DNA from: Actinopolyspora alba
Lineage (GTDB): Bacteria; Actinomycetota; Actinomycetes; Mycobacteriales; Pseudonocardiaceae
Reading direction: 5' to 3'
Assembly: GCF_900112765.1 (NCBI RefSeq)
Contig: NZ_FOMZ01000018.1
Coordinates: 1 to 64,000 of the forward strand
DNA length: 64,000 nt
In this document: piece by piece, positions 16,677-25,444 of the stretch
Layout: every line of letters starts with the position of its first letter
Numbering within the stretch: position 1 is the first letter of the stretch
Program-made: the position numbers and the translations under genes
Notes under the pieces: generated by a model
The model's database searches: none
What the model saw: only the letters and a program-made list of their open reading frames with translations
What the model was told of the DNA's origin: nothing

Positions 16677-17477
16677 ATGGGGTTGGCGGGACGTACGGCG
16701 GTGGTCACCGGTGTCAGTCGGCGGCAGAGCATCGGCTTCGCGATCGCGCGGCGGCTGCTCTCCGCCGACGTGCGGGTCTGCGCCCAGGGGTGGTCGCCGC
16801 ACGACGCGGAGCTGGGGCTGAGCGGCGGGGCCGAGACCGCAGCGCCGGATTTCCGCGCCGAGCTGGGCGGCACCGGCGAGACGTTCTCCCACGCGGAGCT
16901 GGATCTCGCCGAGCCCGAGTCCCCGGCCGAGCTGCTGCGGCAGGCCACCGAGCGGTTCGGTTCCGTGGACACCCTGGTGCTGGCGCACGCCCGCAGTTCC
17001 GATTTCGACCTCGACGCGCTGTCCGCGACCGAGCTGGACCTGTGCTGGGCGGTCAACGTTCGGGCGAGCCTGTTGCTGGTTCGGGAGTTCGCGCGGCGAT
17101 ACCGGGAAGACGGACACGAGGAAGGTCGGCACGAGGGCCGGGTCGTGCTCTTCACCTCCGGCCAGCACCTGGCGCCGATGAGCGGCGAAATCCCCTACGC
17201 GGCCACCAAGGGCACGCTGCACCAGCTGACCCCCACCCTCTCGGACGCGCTCGTCGAGCGCGGCATCACGGTGAACTGCGTCAATCCGGGGCCGACCGAC
17301 ACCGGTTGGGCCACCGAGGAGCTGACCGCCTCGGTCGGCCGGGCGCTGCCGCGCGGGCGCTGGAACACCCCCGAGGAGGCCGCGGGCGTGGTCGAGCTGC
17401 TGCTCGACGAGCGGGCCACTACGATCACGGGTCAGGTACTCGACGCCGAGGCGGGCTTCCGCCGCTGGGTGCGGTGA
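16677..17477 (+). CDS. Short-chain dehydrogenase/reductase (SDR)
   Basis: A 266-residue Rossmann-fold oxidoreductase. The cofactor loop is TAVVTGVSRRQSIGFAIA, an arginine-rich variant of TGxxxGxG. LVLAHARSS replaces the usual NNAG, VNVRASLLL is the helix-4 segment, LFTSGQ carries the catalytic Ser, and YAATK is the YxxxK pair. CVNPGPTDTGWA is the PG motif. Similar proteins reduce carbonyls with NAD(P)H in the cytoplasm; substrate unknown. ATG 16677 was chosen because the longer in-frame ORF begins inside a REP copy. There is no close partner gene. Confidence 0.88.
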   Translation: MGLAGRTAVVTGVSRRQSIGFAIARRLLSADVRVCAQGWSPHDAELGLSGGAETAAPDFRAELGGTGETFSHAELDLAEPESPAELLRQATERFGSVDTLVLAHARSSDFDLDALSATELDLCWAVNVRASLLLVREFARRYREDGHEEGRHEGRVVLFTSGQHLAPMSGEIPYAATKGTLHQLTPTLSDALVERGITVNCVNPGPTDTGWATEELTASVGRALPRGRWNTPEEAAGVVELLLDERATTITGQVLDAEAGFRRWVR

Positions 17478-17803
17478 GGAGTTGCCCACGTTTCTCGTTC
17501 GTTCGAGAGGAACGCCCGGATGTGCGGGGAGCAGTGCCGTTCAGTCTCGCTGAGGTAGTTGAGGGGACGGCAGCGAAGCCGACCTCACTGAACAGGGTGA
17601 TTCCGGTGCGAGTTTCGCCGTTGTCCTGGTGAGTCGAACCCTTGTTCGATATTCTGGCCTCAACTTGAGGGGATTGTCCAAGCGAAGCAGCCTTCGAGGC
17701 AGTCGCGGGGGTGGTAGACCGTATGCGAGCAGGCGAGATCCCAACTGTTCCCGCTACCCCCTGGGCCGGACGTGGTAGCCCGAACAGCCGTATGGTGTCG
17801 AGT
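17478..17803 (+). other. Leader region of the dprA-like gene
   Basis: A 326-bp stretch without a gene. A palindrome CCTCAA-C-TTGAGG lies at 17658-17670, just after TATTCT (a possible -10 box near 17649), so an operator over a promoter is possible. I see no RNA motif. Confidence 0.3.
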
Positions 17804-18727
17804 ATGAGTTCCTGGGATGACGACGAACGGGCCGCGTTGCTCGCTCTGCTTCGTGCTCGTCCGGAGAGCATGACGTGGTCCCGGATTACCTCCGAGGTGG
17901 TCGATGCGGGAAGTGCCTGCGCAGTTTGGGAGCGCTTCGGAGTCCCCTCCCTGTTCGACGCGGATGCCGAAGTGTTCCATGATACGGAACCAGAGATCGA
18001 ATCCGCTAAGGAAGACATAGCCGCCTGGCGCTCCGCCGAGTTCGACTTCATCACTTTCCGGGACGACGAGTACCCGCAGCAGCTCAGGGACGTGAACCAG
18101 TTCCCGCCGTTCGTGTTCGTGCGTGGCACGCGCGTTCCCCGCGAGAACGCGGTCTCCGTGGTCGGTTCTCGTGAGGCCTCACCCGCCGCGCGGGACACCG
18201 CCGTCGACATATCGGTCAGGTTGGTCGAGGCCGGGTTCACCGTGCTTTCCGGGTTGGCGTCGGGGATCGACACCGCCGCACACAACACGGCTCTCGAGAA
18301 CGGCGGTCGGACCGTCGCAGTGATCGGCAACGGTATCCGACGGGTCTATCCAGCGGCGAATCGCGAATTGCAGGAGCGGATCGCCCGTGAGGGCATGGTG
18401 CTGTCCCAGTTCTGGCCCGATTCACCACCGGCCAAGCACACCTTTCCCATGCGTAACGTCACGATGAGTGCGTACGGAATCGCGACGATAGTCGTGGAGG
18501 CCGGTGAGCACAGCGGCGCTCGTATCCAGGCACGTACGGCCGTGGAGCACGGACGGCCCGTGATTCTGCTGGATCCAGTGGTGAGGGGAACCGCTTGGGG
18601 AGCCTCGCTGCGCGGACAACCCGGGGTGTTCGTGGTCGACAGCCCTCGATCCGCCGTCAGCGCCGTGGAGCAGATCGCTTCCGGAAAACAGCAGGTGGAA
18701 AGACTGCTTGCCGCTCCCGTGTCATGA
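17804..18727 (+). CDS. DprA/Smf-type SLOG-domain protein
   Basis: A 307-residue protein of the DprA (DNA-processing A) Rossmann family. Residues 75-95 hold a short lead segment ending FDFITFRDDEYPQQL. The core has FVRGTRVPRENAVSVVGSREAS, then GFTVLSGLASGIDTAAH, VAVIGNGIRRVYPAAN, GMVLSQFWPDSPP, FPMRNVTMSAYGIATIVVEAG and GAWGASLRG-like motifs, all typical of DprA. The C-terminal winged-helix domain of full DprA is absent. It overlaps (ATGA) a phosphoribosyltransferase gene, a pairing unlike the usual topA-dprA-xerC neighbourhood. This suggests a nucleotide-linked or defence role rather than transformation; that is inference. Confidence 0.82.
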   Translation: MSSWDDDERAALLALLRARPESMTWSRITSEVVDAGSACAVWERFGVPSLFDADAEVFHDTEPEIESAKEDIAAWRSAEFDFITFRDDEYPQQLRDVNQFPPFVFVRGTRVPRENAVSVVGSREASPAARDTAVDISVRLVEAGFTVLSGLASGIDTAAHNTALENGGRTVAVIGNGIRRVYPAANRELQERIAREGMVLSQFWPDSPPAKHTFPMRNVTMSAYGIATIVVEAGEHSGARIQARTAVEHGRPVILLDPVVRGTAWGASLRGQPGVFVVDSPRSAVSAVEQIASGKQQVERLLAAPVS

Positions 18728-19523
18728 ATGGTTCGCAGCTGCACGAGACACTCCGAAACGCTCTGCTCGACCGAGTCGGTGGTTTTTTCCGCAACACGGT
18801 TCGGCACAGCGGTGAGACGTGTTCGGTGTGTACAGGTCCGGTTTTCTCGTCGGATTCGGCACGTTGTGGGGTCTGTTCGTCACATCGCGCCGAGTTCGGT
18901 GACCAGCTCGCTGATCAAGTTCTGCCACTGACCTACGTGTGCGGAAATCGTCCCCAGGGGATCCATCAGTCGGCTCATACCGTTGTGAGCTACAAACGTA
19001 CTCCGGTCGCGGAGAAAAGCGTCGAAGACCTCTGCCTGATGATCATGACTGCCACCACCATCCACGCATCGTGCATCGCCGTTTCGCCCGGCCGCGCGTG
19101 GCAGGCGGTGACGTTCGTACCCTCGGCGAACAATCCAGGCCGTGGACATCCGGTGGCTCGGCTCGCACGGCAGGTCGCGTTCCACAACGATGCCAACAAA
19201 CGGCTGACCCTGGATCTGGGACCGGGAATCGAGTCGGGCCAACTACGGTGCGCGATGACCGTTTCGCCGTTCCCGAGCATTACCGTGATCGTGTGGCGGG
19301 CAAGCACGTCCTGCTGGTCGATGACACCTGGACCTCGGGAGCGAAAGCACAGTCCGCTGCGGTCACCCTCAAGGAGGCCGGTGCCTCTCACGTCACTGTG
19401 CTCTGTGCGGCCCGGTGGTGCCGCTACGAGTGGGAGAGCCACCGTTCGTTGTTCGACAGTCGCACCGAGCCGTACGACGCGTACGTTTGTCCGGTGACCG
19501 GTGGTACTTGTCCGACGAACTGA
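18724..19523 (+). pseudogene. Phosphoribosyltransferase-like gene with a reading-frame break
   Basis: Two frames together encode one protein. The first frame (from ATG 18724) has a zinc-ribbon-like CSVCTGPVFSS...CGVCSSHR followed by a type I PRTase-like region up to LDLGPGIESG. Around 19237-19242 the frame must shift by -1 to continue as TTVRDDRFAVPEHYRDRVAGK and the PRPP-binding signature VLLVDDTWTSGAKAQ, ending at 19523. A single lost base explains it. Com/ComF-like PRTases bind PRPP in the cytoplasm. The gene is coupled to the upstream dprA-like gene. It could be a real inactivation, programmed slippage or a sequencing error. Confidence 0.75.
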
Positions 19524-19531
19524 CCCGATCA

Positions 19532-19711
19532 GTGGAGTGGTTGGTGACGAGGCCGCCACCTCGGCCGGAGGTTTCCTCGTTGTTCGGCCAAGAACCCGAT
19601 TTCGCGCCCACCCCGTCCCCCGCTCGGGAAGGCGCCGACCGGGATCTCGCCTGGACGGTCACCGGTTATCTGGCGGAGCGGATCGAGCTCCGGGAACGGC
19701 GGAACGACTGA
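19532..19711 (+). CDS. Small hypothetical protein downstream of the PRTase
   Basis: A 59-residue ORF beginning at GTG 19532 (TTG 19508 is an alternative). It is proline-rich at first (TRPPPRPEVSSLFGQEPDF) and ends in a helix (WTVTGYLAERIELRERR). Codon-position GC looks coding-like. I recognise no family. It directly follows the dprA-PRTase pair on the same strand and would be its third gene. Confidence 0.4.
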   Translation: MEWLVTRPPPRPEVSSLFGQEPDFAPTPSPAREGADRDLAWTVTGYLAERIELRERRND

Positions 19712-19729
19712 GCGCCGAGTACCGGCGAG

Positions 19730-20539
19730 CTACGCGACCGTGCCGACCAGCCCGGGCAGGACCAGCAGGACGAGACCGACGCCGATCAGGAGCGCACCGA
19801 TCGCGTAACTGGCCTGCCTGCCGTACGGCAGCACCTTCTCGACGGTGATCACGGCGGTGACACCGGCCATCCAGACGAGGCTCATCATGCCCGCGGCCAG
19901 CAGCACGACCATCAGTGCCCAGCAGCAGCCGATGCAGTAGGCACCGTGCCCGCAACCCACCAGCAGCGCGCCGCGTCTGCTGCGGACCGCCCGCTGCCCG
20001 TGCCGCATCAGCAACGCCATCGGTGACCGGCAGTGCACTAGGCACCACTGCTTCAGCGGGGTGAACTGGAACAGCCCGGCGAGCACCAGCACGGCGGCTC
20101 CCGAACGGGCCGCCGTGGCGCTGCCCGCCATGGCCAGTGCGTCGAAGACACGCAGGCACGTATAGGCCGCCAAACCCGTGAGCAGCCAGGCGAGCAGGTA
20201 ACCGAGGACCAGGATGGTCACGCTGCCGGTGCCCGCCCGGCGAACCCGGAGCAGTCTGCTCATGCCGATGGTGAACGGCGTGATGCCGGGCAGCATCATC
20301 GCCGTCATCATGATCAGCCAAGTGAGCAGGAAGAATCCGAACCGGGTCCATTCGAAACCGGACGATGCCATCGGCCGCGTCCCGGTCAGGATGCCCAGCC
20401 GCATACCGGGTGCGGCCAGGCTGTGGGTAAGCAGCCACGCCAGTGCGGTGAAGACGAGCAGCACGACCGCCAGCAGGAGTTCCGTTCCGGAGAACCAACC
20501 CGGTCCCGAAGAACCACGAGACCCGGCCCCGCTCGTCAC
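19730..20539 (-). CDS. DUF2182 integral membrane protein
   Basis: A 269-residue protein with about seven TM helices. DUF2182 landmarks are FLLTWLIMMTAMMLPGITPF, LGYLLAWLLTGLAAY, QFTPLKQWCLVHCRSP and VGCGHGAYCIGCCWALMVVLLAAGMMSLVWM, giving the conserved Cys/His/Met residues thought to bind metal. The GTG at 20539 overlaps the stop of the DUF1326 gene (GTGA). DUF1326 and DUF2182 genes are frequent neighbours, so they probably work together. The function is unknown; copper or other metal handling is often suggested. Confidence 0.85.
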   Translation of the reverse strand: MTSGAGSRGSSGPGWFSGTELLLAVVLLVFTALAWLLTHSLAAPGMRLGILTGTRPMASSGFEWTRFGFFLLTWLIMMTAMMLPGITPFTIGMSRLLRVRRAGTGSVTILVLGYLLAWLLTGLAAYTCLRVFDALAMAGSATAARSGAAVLVLAGLFQFTPLKQWCLVHCRSPMALLMRHGQRAVRSRRGALLVGCGHGAYCIGCCWALMVVLLAAGMMSLVWMAGVTAVITVEKVLPYGRQASYAIGALLIGVGLVLLVLPGLVGTVA

Positions 20540-21194
20540 TTCGCGTCCGGTCCCGACCACTCGAAGGGGATGAGCTTGCTGGAGTAACCGGACCGGTCCC
20601 ACTGGAATCCGAAGGAGTCGGCGTGGTCACTGACGGCCCTGCCCCAGACAGCGGGTGGCTGGCCGGGTCCGACCTCCGCCCCGGGCAGGTTGTGGACCTC
20701 CACCCTGCTCCCCTCGGCCGTAGTGGGTCCGGTCAGCGCCTCCACTTCCGCTTCGGCCCTGCCGGGTACGCGCACGCTCCACCGGGCGAAGTCCTCCTCG
20801 AACGAGGCCTCGATGGGGGAGAACTCCATGCCGAGGATCTCCGGGCCGAACATCGCGCCGAACTCGGCGGGCCAGCCGCCCGCCTCGCCGCCGAAGATCA
20901 GCTGCAGGGCCTGCCGCTGGTCCTCGTCGCCGCGCTCGTCGATGAACACGGCGGCGTACGGATCGGTGTGGGTTCCCGTCCAGGGATTGCCGGTGAAGGA
21001 GCCGAGCATCGTGACGTTGAGCCCGTCCAGCGCGGTGTCGCCGAAATTGCCCTCACTGACGTGCCGAGCAGGATGCCGCTGCAATCGCCGTAGGTGGGAG
21101 GTTGGGCGAACGAGCAGGGGCAGGGGATCGCGCACTTGCACGCGTCGAACCACACGCCCTTGAGATGCCAGTTCTGAATGGTGGAAGTAGTCAT
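20536..21194 (-). pseudogene. DUF1326-family gene with a reading-frame break
   Basis: From ATG 21194 the frame reads MTTSTIQNWHLKGVWFDACK, then CAIPCPCSFAQPPTYGDCSGILL, the cysteine-rich start of DUF1326. It then leaves frame near 21065. The other frame resumes HVSEGNFGDTALDGLNVTML and runs to the stop at 20536 with FIDERGDEDQRQALQLIF and later DUF1326 features. Restoring one base (an A on the + strand near 21065) would give the expected ILLWHVSEG. The downstream DUF2182 gene is coupled to its stop. A true mutation or a sequence error are both possible. Confidence 0.8.
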
Positions 21195-21260
21195 GATCGC
21201 CTCACCAGCCTTCGTGGCGGACTACTGACCCACAGTTTCCGCTCCTGGCGAGGGCGGCTG

Positions 21261-21806
21261 TCAATACGCGGTGCGCGGTATTTTCCGGGACGCCTGAGAG
21301 CTGTTCATGCCGCACAGCCGTTTCTCGAACCAGTGGTCCGCGTACAGCGCGTCGGAGTACGGTTCGATCTCCTCGTATCCGTTGTCCGCGTAGAGTTTCC
21401 GGGCCTCCACCAGGTCGCCGCGAGTGTCGAGCCGGATCGCCCCCATGCCCAGCTCCACGGCGGCTCGTTCGGCGGCGCGCAGCAGCGACGCGCCCAGGCC
21501 TTGTCTCCTGCTCGGTTCGACCACGAACATCCTGGTGAGTTCGCCGGTGTGCTCGTCGTAGTGCCGGAGACCGACACAGCCCACCGGGCGTCCGTTCACG
21601 CGCGCGACGAGGAAGCGTCCGGTATCGCCGGACAGGTCGGTGCTCGGATCCTCGGCCATCGAGGATTCGATCTCGGAGTCGGTGGGCTGCCTACCGATGT
21701 AGCGGGCGGTCATCTCCGCGAAGTACTCGCGAAGCAGAACCACGCTTTCCGCCGCGTCGACCTCTGCCGTGGATACGGTGATTCCGCTGTTCGGTGATTT
21801 CGACAA
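21261..21806 (-). CDS. GNAT-family N-acetyltransferase
   Basis: A 181-residue acetyltransferase. The GNAT fold is clear: GRFLVARVNGRPVGCVGLR (beta 2-3), GELTRMFVVEPSRRQGLGASLLRAAE (motif A, with the acetyl-CoA loop R-R-Q-G-L-G-A), GAIRLDTRGDLVEARKLYADNGYEEI (motif B). It transfers an acetyl group from acetyl-CoA to an unknown amine in the cytoplasm. The TTG start at 21806 has only a weak purine-rich upstream sequence, so a later start is possible. The aldo/keto reductase gene ends ~65 bp upstream on the same strand. Confidence 0.85.
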   Translation of the reverse strand: MSKSPNSGITVSTAEVDAAESVVLLREYFAEMTARYIGRQPTDSEIESSMAEDPSTDLSGDTGRFLVARVNGRPVGCVGLRHYDEHTGELTRMFVVEPSRRQGLGASLLRAAERAAVELGMGAIRLDTRGDLVEARKLYADNGYEEIEPYSDALYADHWFEKRLCGMNSSQASRKIPRTAY

Positions 21807-21869
21807 TTCCGCCCTTTCGTCGGATGTCGTGGGTCGTGAAGCGCGACGGTCGGTCGTCGCGCCACCGTG

Positions 21870-21893
21870 CTGTCAATTTCTCGCGAAATCGCC
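21870..21893. repeat. REP-like palindrome overlapping a gene end
   Basis: ATTTCTCGCGAAAT at 21876-21889. On the minus strand this copy encodes the last residues (GDFARN) and the stop codon of the aldo/keto reductase gene, so the repeat has replaced or trimmed the original 3' end. Confidence 0.7.
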
Positions 21894-22776
21894 GGGCCGG
21901 GGCGGGTCATCCAGCCGCCGCAGTTCCTCCCCGGAGAGGTCCAGGTCCGCCGCCGTGTTCGTGCGGAGGTGGCTGACGCTGGTCGTTCCGGGGAGTGGCA
22001 CGACCGGCACGTCGTGCACCCGCTGCCGGTGGTGCACCCAAGCCAGCGCCACCTGCCCGGCCGTGGCGCCGTGCTCCTCGGCGATCTCGTCCAGGGCGGC
22101 GCGTGTGTCCTCGAGCCCCGGTTCGGCGGCCTCCCCTTTCCGGTGCAGCAGCCCGTGACCGGTGGGTGAGTGGGCCACCACCGGAATCCCGAGCTCGGCG
22201 GCGGTGGGAAGCAGTCGCCGTTCGAGGTCGCGGTTGGCCAGCGACCACTGCTCCTGCAATGCCGCGACGGGATGCACCGCGTGCGCCCGACGCAGCTCCT
22301 CTGGAGTCATATTGGACAGTCCGAGGGCGCGCACCTTCCCCTGCTCGACCAGCTCGGTGATCGCCCCGACGGTCTCCTCGATCGGAACCCGGTCGCTGCG
22401 GTGGTGCAGGTAGTACAGGTCGATCGTCTCGACGCCGAGCCGCCGCAGGCTCGCCTCGCTCGCCTGCCGCACGTACTCGGGATCGGCCCGCACGTCGAAG
22501 CCGCCCGCGATTCCGTCGTCCCACACCAGTCCGAACTTGCTCGCCAGCACCACCTCGTCACGACGGTGCCGGATCGCCTGGCCGACCAGTTCCTCGTTCT
22601 CGTAGGCATCAGCGGTGTCCACCAGGGTGATCCCTGCGTCGAGTGCCGCATCGATCACGGCCACCGGATCGCGATCGGGGTCCTCGGCCGCCGCGTCGCG
22701 CAGCCATCGCCCCGAAGCCCTGCCGCCCCAGCTCGTCCCTGCCCACGTGCGGCGGAGTCGTCTTGGAAGTTCGCAC
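21873..22776 (-). pseudogene. Aldo/keto reductase gene with a reading-frame break
   Basis: The main frame (about 22704 down to 21873) contains ITLVDTADAYENEELVG with the catalytic Asp and Tyr, VVLASKFGLVWDDG with the Lys, and IDLYYLHHRSD with the His, i.e. the complete AKR tetrad. GIPVVAHSPTGHGLL and PLPGTTSVSHLR bind NADPH. The expected N terminus (VGRDELGRQGFGAM from GTG 22776 or TTG 22785) is in another frame. The two join near 22703-22707 if two bases are missing or one is extra. The enzyme would reduce aldehydes or ketones in the cytoplasm. The C terminus ends inside a REP element. Confidence 0.75.
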
Positions 22777-23033
22777 TCTCCGCAACCTAGGACTTCGAGC
22801 GTTGTGGAAGTCCAGCGTTCGCGCTTTGATTCGCACGGATCGGCGTGGCTGTGGCCCCCGGCCGAGCCGCTCGACAGTACGGCTGGTGTCCGATGTGAGC
22901 TCCCGGCACGTTTCGCTGTGTACTGCCGGATCCCGCTGAAAGAGCCGGTTTTGGGTTGAGTTCCGCGATCGGCCCTGGCAGCCACCGCTCGGCTGATAGC
23001 TTGCCCTGGCCGCAGCCGATAGGAGGAGCGAAC

Positions 23034-23408
23034 ATGACGGGAAGCGGCTCGGGGTTCGCCGTAGACCTGTACCGCTTGGACAAGGTCGCCAAGGACCACC
23101 TGCCCACGGTGTCCGGGGTCTACGACAAGGCACTCGGCCATTGCGAGGACGCGCAGGGCGCGGTGAACGGCTTGTCCGGCGTGCCGGAGCAGTTCCACGG
23201 CCCGGGCGGCTCGATGGCCCAGGCGTACGGCCAGCTGCACGGCGCGATCACCGGCGTGCTGAAGTCGACCAGAACCAGCCTGGACGAGACCGCGGACGCG
23301 CTGCACGAGACGGTGCGGATGTACGCGGAGGCCGATCAGGGCGTCTCGGACGAGCTGGATCGGCTGATGCAGCAGCAGGGCACCCCGAAGCCGGAGGGGA
23401 ACTCGTGA
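23034..23408 (+). CDS. T7SS-like helical protein (EspC/WXG100-like)
   Basis: A 124-residue helical protein without a signal peptide. The start at ATG 23034 has AGGAGGAG upstream. FAVDLYRLDKVAKDHLPTVSG, a central GLSGVPEQFHGPGGSMAQAYG turn, and LDETADALHETVRMYAEADQ form two long helices with a Gly/Pro turn, the general plan of ESX-type substrates and Actinobacteria-specific EspC-like proteins. Its stop overlaps the next gene (GTGA). It heads a five-gene cluster ending in DUF3558 lipoproteins. Confidence 0.65.
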   Translation: MTGSGSGFAVDLYRLDKVAKDHLPTVSGVYDKALGHCEDAQGAVNGLSGVPEQFHGPGGSMAQAYGQLHGAITGVLKSTRTSLDETADALHETVRMYAEADQGVSDELDRLMQQQGTPKPEGNS

Positions 23409-24316
23409 GTTTCGACAAGCTGATGTCCAAGGCGCAGGAGATCGAGGAAGGCGCCGTCGACGCGGAATACCGCCAGTTGGCCCAGTACGGTGGCAGGCCC
23501 GACTACGGCAGGATCAAGGAGAAGTACCAGGGCTGTGCGACACCCCTGTTCGAGCCGTTCACCCGAATTCCGGATCCGGGGAACTACCAGGGGATCATCG
23601 ATCAGCTGCACGGTGCCATGAGCTGTCTGTCGAACGGTGCGCACATGCGGGATCCGATCACCGGGGAGTCCATCGGTGCGAACAACGACCTGCGGTCGAT
23701 CGAGACGGCGGCCGACGACCTGAACGACTGGAGCGGCATGGCCGCCCACGCTTTCAAGGCCAACTTCCTCGACCCGTTCCCCGCCGTCGCGAGCAACCAG
23801 TTCCTGGTGCTGGGGATCATGAAAGGTGCGGTCGAAGCGGATCAAGAGCTTTGGAGGAGAACGCGAGATGACATCGAAGGCATAGCGGACAGCACTATTG
23901 ATGCGCTGGACAACGTGGCCAGCTGCGGCAAGAGTGACTTCGAGTTCACGCTGTCGGTGCTCAGCGCGGTGGCAGCGATCGGAGCCATTCCGTTCACCGG
24001 CGGCGCTTCAGTGGCCTTCGCGGCGGTGGGCGCCGCCTCGGCGGTGGGGGGTGCGGCGCAGAAGGGTTTGAAAGCGGTGAAGAAGAACGGTGGTTCGGCA
24101 GAACAGGTCATCAACTCCATGAAGGAGGGGATCGACGAGCTCACCAAAGGTATCCGCAAGGAACAGGGCGAGATCACCAAGGCGTTGAACGATTACGCCG
24201 GTGCGGTCGATCAGCAGAACAAGGCGGATTCCCCGTTCGTCTCGGCGCGGCCGAAGCTCGCGGGCATGTCGGGCAGTGTGCTCACCAGCGGCAAGGGCGT
24301 CGGCGGGCACGACTAG
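23405..24316 (+). CDS. T7SS-associated helical protein with glycine-rich segment
   Basis: A 303-residue protein coupled to the previous gene (GTG 23405). The first ~150 residues are helical with DLNDWSGMAAHAFKANFLDPF, a WxG-like turn. A hydrophobic Gly/Ala-rich stretch (AAIGAIPFTGGASVAFAAVGAASAVGGAA, about residues 195-225) may insert into or cross a membrane. The C-terminal 80 residues form a charged helix. This layout resembles LXG/WXG-type channel or effector proteins. I cannot name a function; no toxin domain is recognisable. Confidence 0.6.
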   Translation: MSFDKLMSKAQEIEEGAVDAEYRQLAQYGGRPDYGRIKEKYQGCATPLFEPFTRIPDPGNYQGIIDQLHGAMSCLSNGAHMRDPITGESIGANNDLRSIETAADDLNDWSGMAAHAFKANFLDPFPAVASNQFLVLGIMKGAVEADQELWRRTRDDIEGIADSTIDALDNVASCGKSDFEFTLSVLSAVAAIGAIPFTGGASVAFAAVGAASAVGGAAQKGLKAVKKNGGSAEQVINSMKEGIDELTKGIRKEQGEITKALNDYAGAVDQQNKADSPFVSARPKLAGMSGSVLTSGKGVGGHD

Positions 24317-24330
24317 GAGGACTGAGAGCA

Positions 24331-24819
24331 GTGGGTGAGCTGGCCGAGCGGCTGGACAACATCCGGGTGCGGGCGAGTGCGCCGGGAATGGACATTCACG
24401 CCGAGTTGCGCAACCGCACCGAGTTCTCGCTCTCGTTCGGCGAGAGCGTGTACGAGTTCGCCGACGAGCGCGCCCTGGAGCGGGCCTTGGCGAGTATGGC
24501 GCGGCTGCTCTACGCCGGGTGGCAGCGGCAGTATCAGGACGCGATCAGCGAGGCCAACCTGGACACCGAGCCGCGTGATCAGCACGACTCAGACTTCCAG
24601 GCGGAGTGTCGCGCGGTGGAGTCCTACGGCGAGTCGAGCGACGGCCGCTTCGCGTTGTCTGCGGTGGGCATGGACGAGTTCACCGCGCGGATCAAACGCG
24701 GTAGCCTGCGCGAACTACGTGAGGATGAGTTCGCCGAGCGGGTCAGCGAGGGGGCAACTCGGTTGGTGCGGGATTACCAGGCGAGGACGACCGAGTTGAA
24801 GCTGAGGTATTACGGATGA
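24331..24819 (+). CDS. Hypothetical protein in the T7SS-like cluster
   Basis: A 162-residue cytoplasmic protein with a GTG start after AGGAGG. It has LAERLDNIRVRASAPGMDIHAELRN, YEFADERALERALASMARLLYAGW and a helical C terminus (TRLVRDYQARTTELKLRYYG). YbaB-like or ESX chaperone-like folds are possible, but no motif proves it. It overlaps the first DUF3558 lipoprotein gene (ATGA). Its last ~25 codons are duplicated downstream as part of the tandem repeat at 25365. Confidence 0.6.
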   Translation: MGELAERLDNIRVRASAPGMDIHAELRNRTEFSLSFGESVYEFADERALERALASMARLLYAGWQRQYQDAISEANLDTEPRDQHDSDFQAECRAVESYGESSDGRFALSAVGMDEFTARIKRGSLRELREDEFAERVSEGATRLVRDYQARTTELKLRYYG

Positions 24820-25346
24820 TCGGGCGGGCGTTGCGTGTTGCTGCCGTGCTGTTGGTGGGGTTGGGGTTGGTCTCGGCGTGTGGTTCGTCGGATCGGCCGA
24901 GGGAGTTGTCGGTGAGTGACGTGAGGCCGTGCGATCTGATCAACAGCGAATCGGTGCAAGGGATGCGGATAGGTCAGGAATCGCAGAAACTTGGCTTTGC
25001 TCCCGGTATAGACGCGGAAGGAAACACCTGTTTCTACAGTATCAAGATCGGGAACAGGATATACGTCAACACGATAACGAACCAAGGGATCGATCGGTGG
25101 ATCGATCCCTCTGATGAGGATACGAGGTCCGAGGAGGTTTCCCGGATTCAGGGTTTTCGTGCGGTCAAGGTGTGGTTCGACAGCAAGCGTCCGGATCCGG
25201 ATCACAAGTGCAGGATCTACGTGGATGTGGCCGCTGGTCAGTCGCTGGAGGTCAGGGTTGAGCAGTCCTACAGTGATGAGGATCCCTCGACTTGCACCAC
25301 GGCACGCCGGTTCGCCGAGGCCGCGATGCGGACGCTCGCGGCTTGA
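24816..25346 (+). CDS. DUF3558 lipoprotein, first copy
   Basis: A 176-residue lipoprotein. The N terminus IGRALRVAAVLLVGLGLVSAC is a lipoprotein signal with lipobox VSAC. The mature part has the DUF3558 pattern: VRPCDLINSES, NTCFYSIKIGN, FRAVKVWF, DHKCRIYVDVAAGQSLEVRV and STCTTARRFAEAAM, with four Cys likely to form two disulfides. It should be anchored on the outer face of the membrane. It is the first of two tandem paralogues in a T7SS-like cluster. Confidence 0.85.
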   Translation: MIGRALRVAAVLLVGLGLVSACGSSDRPRELSVSDVRPCDLINSESVQGMRIGQESQKLGFAPGIDAEGNTCFYSIKIGNRIYVNTITNQGIDRWIDPSDEDTRSEEVSRIQGFRAVKVWFDSKRPDPDHKCRIYVDVAAGQSLEVRVEQSYSDEDPSTCTTARRFAEAAMRTLAA

Positions 25347-25444
25347 GTTCGGTACGTGAGTTCGCCGCGGGTGGCCGAGGCGGCTACCCGGTTGGTGTGG
25401 GATTACCAGGCGAGGACGACCGAGTTGAAGCTGAGGTATTACGG

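Noticed and set aside
21876-21889. REP core considered as degenerate parS sites
   Set aside because: ATTTCTCGCGAAAT differs from GTTTCACGTGAAAC at four of fourteen positions, including the outer G/C, and is far too abundant; only 63013-63028 is a close match.
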